Positions 27,301 through 36,300 of a stretch of 64,000 nucleotides of DNA are shown piece after piece. Every line of letters begins with the position of its first letter. The first letter of the stretch is position 1. Under the pieces are notes generated by a model that had not been told where the DNA came from, searched no databases, and saw only the letters and a list, made by a program, of their open reading frames with translations. This DNA comes from Nectonema munidae (taxonomy: Eukaryota > Nematomorpha > Nectonematoida > Nectonematidae): positions 37,685-101,684 of the forward strand of contig JAUIRK010000839.1 of the NCBI GenBank assembly GCA_030549495.1. The letters are read 5' to 3'. The translations under genes and the position numbers were made by a program.

Positions 27301-30300
27301 TAGTCGTGTGATTGTGAATAAGGTATAAAATACATATGTATAAATTAAGGTACATATATATTAAGATATATGTAGATCTGTGGATATGGGTAGGAAATTT
27401 GTTACACTAATTTTGGATATAATTAAAATATCAATGAATGAATAAATGTTTTTACAAATATTAAATATACAATGAGAATGTAAAAAATTACATAATACTT
27501 TATAAATATTCAATCACTTTTGGAACTAAGTTTTGTGCTCTTTACATGAATGCTTATCAGAAAAAAGGGGTGTGAGTAAGGTTGGTTAGATACTGGGTTT
27601 CGATAACTCAACGTCTTGGGTTCGATCCTGCATCTAGCCCACTTTCTTCATAGTTCGATTCAAGCGGCGCAATTGTGCCTTCTCGATGAAAACACCCACT
27701 ATACTTTTATCTTAACAAACAGAATGACATTTTATGGTCTCTTGGAAGTAATATGATTAATGAAACAAAATGCCTATACTTATAAATGATTATTGTAACT
27801 AATGTGATTGTTGAATTTAATTCATACTATTTTTTTATTCACGTGGTTACTAATTCTAAAACAAAAAAACTACTACTCAAAAAATGAACATGTACAACAG
27901 AATTTTATAAACTAAATGTTTACCGCAGACAGATCATCCATCATCAATAAGAATTTCTTTTCAGTTTTAGTATATACACGTAGTTAGATGGCTCCATATA
28001 TTTATTAGGATACTACGTTAAAACGTGTTGTAACAATTTATTGATTTATATTTTTTGAATTAACCACAAAACCTTTATAAATTGTGTCCTGACTTGAAAA
28101 ATCACCAACCTGTTTGTTACAAATTGGCTTCCACTTATACTTTCTCTTCTAATGATGACCGCGGAGTCAGTTGAGACAGATTTTAAACGGATAGAATCGC
28201 GCCGGTAGATTTTTATAAGTAGTAAAAAAAGCTTCTTCTTCTTTAGTTGAAAGCGGAAGTAAGAGTTGGGTTTAAATATATAAGATTTTAGTATTTGAAG
28301 GCTGAGTTAGATTTTTATAAGTGCTTGGATCGGGGGCTGGAGTTTGATAATTCAGCTAGGTGCTGCTTTCATAGAAAACTATTCTAAAACACTTCTTTCT
28401 TCAAAAAAGGACATCTTGATGATATACAAAAGACATTATGTTCGCATTTCGTAGCGAGATGCATATTTCTTGAATAAATATACAGAACAAGATTTTAATG
28501 TACTAGAAGAACCACCTGATTGTTTAAATGTCTAATAAATTGTAATTGTCAATATATTCGGTATATCAACTGCTAATGGTAGGCGTTTTAGACATATGTG
28601 CAAAATGGTTCCTTTATCAAATATCTCCAAAAAACGGAATGCTGATATATATGGAAGACCAACAACTGCTGAGTTAGGAGGACTGACGCGCTTGGAATAT
28701 TATTTAGATGCGTACATCGTCACAATGTGTAATTTTAAAGGATTTGTGCTATTCAATTTTTCTACCCTTTCTGGAACAAGATGAAGATATCGATATGGAA
28801 ACTATATAAAAATCTAGATATGGAAAATTAGCACAGAGACCACGCTTAAAATGTAATATATAATCTGATGTGATAAACTTGTCAATATCCATGTATTATA
28901 GCAAAAAAAAATTATTTCGATTTCCTAATTTTATAAAATTATCTTTTTATAATGTTATCAATTCTTCTTTATATATGAAGTGTGTCTTTATAGAAGTTAT
29001 TAAAAAGACAATTTTTCTTTTGATTTGTTCATCAAAGGTAAATATGCAACATGCACCTTTTTCTTCTTTTTTGAAGGGCCTCGTGAAAAGAGATGTAAGA
29101 TTTCTAATCATATATAAATCACTGATTTGCACGTTATACATTTTATGCCAATTGTGTATATTTATATATAGTTAGAAGCCTCAAATCATTAAAATATTTG
29201 TTGTTTTTTAAATGCGCACTTGCGTATGTAAACAGGTTTGGATTGATGCCGGAACGCAAATCTTTTTCTCGTATTCCCTATCACTAGGCACCATGACTTC
29301 TCTTGGAAGCTACAATGCCTTCAATAATAACTGCTTCAGGTGCTGTGCTACATACATAATACTTATTTCCACCTATTCTTACAATCTTATATATATATAT
29401 ATACGTAGACTTTTGTTTCGCCCACTCCTTCTATAATCTCAAAATTTACTTTTTACAGAGATTGCTGGATATTTTCCTTTTTCAACACGTTCACGAGTAT
29501 ATACGGTGGATTCGCAATATTTTCTGTTCTCGGCTACATGGCCACGGTTAGAAATATTCCCATCGAGAAAGTCGCCGTTAGCGGTAAAAGTTCTTATATT
29601 CTATCCAGTGAACTCCCTTTTCCTAATTCTCTTTCTCTATTTTATTGTCTTTAGGACCTGGACTAGCGTTTGTTGTTTACCCAAGAGCACTCACCACACT
29701 CCCTGCATCTTCTTTTTGGTCTGCTCTCTTCTTCATTAACATTTTCTTTCTGGGTCTAGACTCTCAAGTGAGGCAACTTTTTCCATATTTTCTATCTAGA
29801 CTTTGAATCCATTAACCGATCAATTTGCTCCATTTTTGAAGTATTAATTATATTCTTAAATCCTTGGATTCAGAGATGGGGTATCTTTGAAATCTCAAGG
29901 TCCAGTTATCTTATAGTCTGAATTCTTGCGCCCACTAAATCAAAAAATTAACATGTTCTTTTTTTTAAATAAATTCACATTTTAAAAATTGCCGTTGATA
30001 AGGCTAATTAGAAATGACAAACTCTTTGTTTGAATTGGAAACTTAAAAAAAATTGGATAAAGATACGAGGTACAGAATTTTAATATTACTAAGATATCTG
30101 AGGATTTTCTGCCCACTATTAAATTTAACTATAGAATATTCGCTGTGGGACTTTACCGAAATAAGGCAAAATAATCTTATATCTTAAAGCTTTCCGAAAT
30201 CTTATTTTCAGAAGTTAACGATAAAATATTCATAAAAAAATATTTCCCATTCTAAATAGTTTAAAGCATTAAAATTAATCACATTATTTTTGATTTCTTT

Positions 30301-33300
30301 TTTAAAAATACCATGATTTCGAAATTTTTTGTCAAAGTTTTCGCTTTATTTCTGTAAAAAGTCACATCCCATCATTTGTGATCCGTGTAACACTGGCAAT
30401 CTACACAGTTTAATAGAGCTAAAATATTAATCATTATTTTAGAGTAAGTTTTTAAAAGAAATGCAATTTAGCTTTTTTTATAATAATAAGTTACTTTTGC
30501 GAGATGCAGCAAACACAAAGCCCTATTATAGAGAGCGTGAGTATGATTGGTTAAATACGTGACTTCGATACTCCAAGGTCTCGGCTTCGATCCAGCATCA
30601 ACGCTTCTTTGCTCATAGTTTGATACAAGCGGGGCAATTGGGCTTTGGTGGGGAAACCTCTTCAATGTTTCTTTTCCTTTTTCTTTCTTTTTAAAAATTT
30701 TAAAAATTCTCTCAACATATATTTTTTTTAAGGGAGAAATTTTTATTTTTTTTTCTATATGGGGTCTCTTTTTTTTTTGAAAGGGAAATATTATATTTTT
30801 TTTTTAATTTTTTTTTTATATTTTTTTTTTATTTATTTATTACTTATTTTTTTTTTTTAAAATATTTTTTTTGGGATTAAAATTTTTTTATATTTTTTTT
30901 ATAATAAAAATTTACTTTTTATTTAATTAGGTTGGGGGTGGCGAACCTATTTTTTTTTTTTTTTTTTTTTTTTTGGTAATTTTTTTTTAAAATATTATTT
31001 TTTTTTGTTATCCTAATATTTTTTTAAAAAATTTTTTTTTATTTTTAAATAAAAAAAAAAAAAAATTTTTTTTTAAAAATTTAAAAAATTAAAAAAAAAA
31101 AAAAAAAATTTTTGGTTTTTGTTTTTGTTTTTGGTTTTTTTTTTTGAACGTGTTCATTTGTCGGGTAGGCATTCTTGAATTTTTCCACTGCCACACATCT
31201 CTTGGCTAAAGTGTTATAAAACAATTTTTTCCGGTTTCAGAGGATCTTTCTATTTGCGTTCAAAATTCAGACTTTAAAGTGTTACTAATAAAGTGCTCGA
31301 TAATATTTGGAATTTTTTTAATAGAAAAAAAAATTCAGATAATGTTTTTCCTTTCTTCCCCAAAAAACACTTGCGTCCTATAAAACAAAATTGCCTGCTT
31401 ATGTTATATAAAACTGATTGATTAAGATTATGCTAATAAATAGTTTATTACGATTTTAATATTGAATAAGAATTACATCTAAAACACTGACACACGAATA
31501 CTTTTATAAGTTTAACGTTTTCAAGTTCTCCACACACTCGATTGAAAAGGTTTTGTGAATGAATTTTCACATAGCTTAAGATCAACAATAAAATCTCCTT
31601 TGCTCCGTGTATTTTATAATGAATTCAAATCTATTTTAAACAGTTGACTTTTGCTTTTACTCTTCATTTTCTCGATTCGCTTTCACGAATTTTTCTTTTT
31701 ATTATAGTTTGTTGGATTAGAAGGCTTCATAACTGCTATTGTTGATATCTGCCCTAAACTAAGGAAAGGACACAGGAGAGAAATTTTCATAGCGTGTGTT
31801 TGCTTTCTTTGTTTTCTTCTTGGCTTAACAATGGTCACAGAAGTATTATTTTCTTTTTTATTTTGCATCTATTCATTTTATCACATTTTATCTAAAGATT
31901 ATGATTTATTTTTCTCTCAAAAATTTTGATATAAATTTTTGTATATAATTTTTTAATATAAAAATGCTCCCATATACACTAACCAATCACATCACCAGAG
32001 TAAAAATTCTAATAACATTGAAATTTCCTATCTTTTTCTTTACACAATGCGATATTTTATATTTAAGGGTGGAATATACATCTTTCAAATTTTCGACTTT
32101 TATGCCGCATCTGGAATTTGTCTGTTGGTCTTCGCTTTCTTTGAAGCTGTTGGAATAGCTTACTTCTTTGGTTTTTTTATTTACTTTTTAAAATTCTGTT
32201 GTTGCAACATCTTAAATGTCGGTGCCAGTCTAACAATAACATTCCACAGTATTAACTCGTGTATGCTTTTGATTATATGAATTTTATATCAACTAACTTT
32301 TAATCAAATATTCTTACTTCGGAGGTATCTTGATTGATAGGACGCTGTAAATGATTAAAGATCATAATTTAAATTCGGTTTCTAAGTCGGTTTTCAAAAA
32401 ATTAAATAAGAATCATTGTGAAAATGCAAGGAAACCTCCGTCTTACGCACTGTTTAAATAAACAATGACATCAGTAACATCTTTTTAATACGTACCTATT
32501 GTTTTTTCCTTCATATTTGACATTTAATAACTTTTGTACTTTTAAGCCAATATTCTTTGTCTTTATGATTCTTTTAAACGTCGTATTTAAATCGCTAAAC
32601 ATCCGTATAGTGCACACTCATCCTTCAGTTCGGTATATTTTGACGTACCATTGATTTTACTAATCCAGTGTTTTATGTACGCCCTTTTCTTCCTTAGTCT
32701 ACCTAAAATAGATGATAGGCGGTAGAATTTATCTGCTTTAAAAATAAATATATATGGAAAGCTTTAAAATACTGACTTTTTTAATGAAAAAAAACATTCT
32801 TTTGATATAAGAGTTTTTTCTATCCTTTATAAATAATTTATTGCATATTCAACATGGATATTTTATATACGGTCGCGCATAATTATAAATTTACAAGTTG
32901 GTAGCTTATTGTGAACCTGGTAAATGTGAAGTCTGTTTAAGTGGAAGATGTAAAATGATAAAAGACTGGACAAATGGGAATAAGTATGGGCAAAGCCCTT
33001 TTAAATCACAAAATTACCATAACATTGCCGGGTAGATTGTAGTGTGAGAAAGCATTCAACATCTATTCTACCTATACCGTTGTTACACTCGTTAAACTTG
33101 CTAAAATCTATAATAATTTCTCTCGTTCGTTATCCTTGACAAAATAGCCTTCACTCTTAATAGTCCATATTGATCCATCCAATTATTTTTAATAGCGTGT
33201 TATTGATGCCTAAAGGAAAGGAACGTCGCGAAATCATCTTGCTCAGAAAAAGCCCACTTTTCACTGACACTCTTTGATCAACGCAACTTTTTTGAAATGA

Positions 33301-36300
33301 TATCTTTAGATTTTTTAACATTATCAAAAATTTAGCTTTTCCCTTTTACTTTTTACTATTTGAAAAGTGAATCGAATCGAATCTCGTAGATTTTTATCTA
33401 CCTGTTTGTTTTTATTTTATGAGGTGTTTATTAACCGCCTGAGGCCCAAAGCGAAACCAGTGTCTCCTAAAATCATCTGTTTTTAGTTATACATAAAGTT
33501 ATTAAAAAAGAAAAGCAAACGATTAATTTTCAAAAATTTATAAAGCGTTAAATAAGATAAAAGAATGCTTTCTAATGAGCTATACAAGCCACACATGTAC
33601 TTCAACAAGATAACTCGTAAAATCCAGGTATACGTGATAAGAAATATGTCGTATGCTTTAGTACTTACACAAAACAAAGGTATGAGAATAAAGGATATCA
33701 ATCAAACTAACAATTCGTAAACAATTCGGAAAGTAAATTGTTTATGATAATTTTTCAGTAGATAAAAGCAATTATTAGTGTTATGTTGTGTTTTTCTTGG
33801 TTACTCTAATTAGAAATTTAGTTAAAACCATTTTATACCAACAAGGAGGCAAACTTGATCTTTACTAACCTTTTGTTATCGGTGAAGCATTCATTATATT
33901 CATTTATGAGATGTTTATTTTGCTTTCTTTTGACTTTTCTTCGAGACAATTTTAGGCTATTTACGCATAGTGCAATTGGCCTATCAAAATTTGCATCATT
34001 TAATTAATTTTTTCACATAATAAGTATAGCTTATAGTTTTTTTGAGACAAGATTCTATAGGCTAGGATGAAATTAATTGTGATTAATTTTTTAGAATGCA
34101 ACCTCTTTTATGATTTTTCAAAAAGATATTTCAGTTGCTTGTTACGTTTTAATTCTACTATTTTTATCTGTAAACATTTAGTAACTGAACAATAGAGGGA
34201 GTATTCAAAAATATACTCTATAGAGTTTAGTAAAATTTCAAATAAACTAGTTGTAAAGAATGGTACCTACTAAAAGATAAAATACTCAAATAATGGTTTG
34301 TATAATGTGGGAAAAAATTCTAAACAAAATTTTCTAGTAACTTTTATTTCAAGGTGTACGTTCCGTTGCTGTTTTGGGATATCGCACTGCAAAGAAGACA
34401 ATGTGATATATTTTTAGCTTACCGTTATTAACTACCTAAGATATTCGATTTAATTCCAAAATTCTTTTCTACGTTTTTGTTGAAACTATACATTTAACAA
34501 ATATACGACATGCTCATCATTTTCCCTGCAATCATTTAACAACAACATCCTCGAATCGTTGTATTTTCTTTACATATATTTTTCATACATACTCTCTGTT
34601 TAAAGATCCTTACAACCTAAAAGAATTATTTAGAAGAAGGAATTTAGCAGAGTTTATCACTATTGTCATATAAAGATTTTCCAACACTGAGCAAAACTAT
34701 TAAATTCATCATATATTTTTTTCAAAAAAATTGTATACAATGTTATTTAATTTATTATTGTGCATTAAAATTTTATATTCATATATTTGCAACAGGGGCG
34801 CACATCTTCATAATTATTGGGAGGGGAAGCGAAATTTTTTTGTTGCAATTTTCAAAATTAGTGGTCTGGAAATACCACGGGAGACCAAATATTCAAGCAA
34901 TCCTTTAAAATAGAGTGTATTCAGCGCATACCTAAATTTATAAGACTACTTTATATTTTTTTTTTTACAAATTTAGTGAATTTAAATACTATACTTCCAG
35001 CGAAAATATTTTAATTAAATTTGCATATCGAATATGGTGCGTAGAAAAAATGCCCCCAATTAAAAGTAGGAACCCCCAGTAAAAATGCAACCGAAAAAAT
35101 GCCCCAATTTAAAATTAGGAAAAAATGCCCCAACACAAAAAATTTCAAAAAATTATTAATTAAAATTAAAAAAATTTTTTTTTTAAAAAGATATGTCAAA
35201 TAAAGATTTTTTGTAAAAAAAACAAAAAGTTAACTTTTCATCTAAAACATTTAAAATTTAATTAAAATAAACTAAAAAACTCAGCATAGGAAAATTTTTT
35301 AAATACAAAATTTTTTTTATAAAATAGCAAATATTTTTGGACTTTGTGTGTATCAGAACACTTTCTAAATATAATTTTTGTTTTAACTGATTTTAAGAAC
35401 ACATTCCCACAAATCTGCACCTTTGCTATTATTTTCAAGAACTTTATAAAGAAAAAAACCCTATAGATTAAGAAATTTAGCCTTTCGTGGTACCAAATAA
35501 AAATATTTATATAATTTAAAAAAATGAAAATCAAAATTAGGGTCATTTTTCCTACTTTTTAATTGGGGGCATTTTTTCCGGGGCATTTTTACCTACAACC
35601 ATCGAATATACACTAGTTTAAAAAAATCCAAAATTGTTAAGGGGTGAAATAGGCTTTTCATTTGAAAAATGAAGCAGTCTACCAGGCACATTACAGGAAT
35701 TGATGAAAGGATATTTGATTCATAGAGAAAACAAATAACTGAAGGTTGGATAGTTTTATATGAGTGAATGAAGTCTAAAGCCAAATAGTCTACTAGACAC
35801 CCTGCGATGTTTATATGAAAAATGTGATTAATTCAGGGGCAAGGGTATAAAATGATGTTATAATTGTGCAAACAAAAATAAAACAAAAAATTAAGATCGC
35901 ATTATTTCATTTTACTCAGCATCATTCAAAAATAGTTTAAAAGCTAAATTGATACAAGCTACAAAAAGTAAAATAACTTTTAACATTTTGCAATGATTTG
36001 CCTTTTATAATAACTTTTAAGGAAAAAAGGCTATCAGAAAAAGTTATAGAGCTTCAACAAAAACAAAAATTTTTAGAGCATATCTTAAGTTTTTTGAAAA
36101 CTAATTTGACGTACCTCCCTACAGCATACTCTATGGGTGGCATGGCAGGTTGGTTGAGATGGACTCAGCACAGAAGCCTCTGGATTCGATTCCTCATCGA
36201 TACGAATTTGTTTATAGTTTGACATAAGCGGTACATCAGTGCCTTGTCAATGAAAATACACCCGCTGCACCTTACCTTTTACTCAAAATTGAAAAATTTG

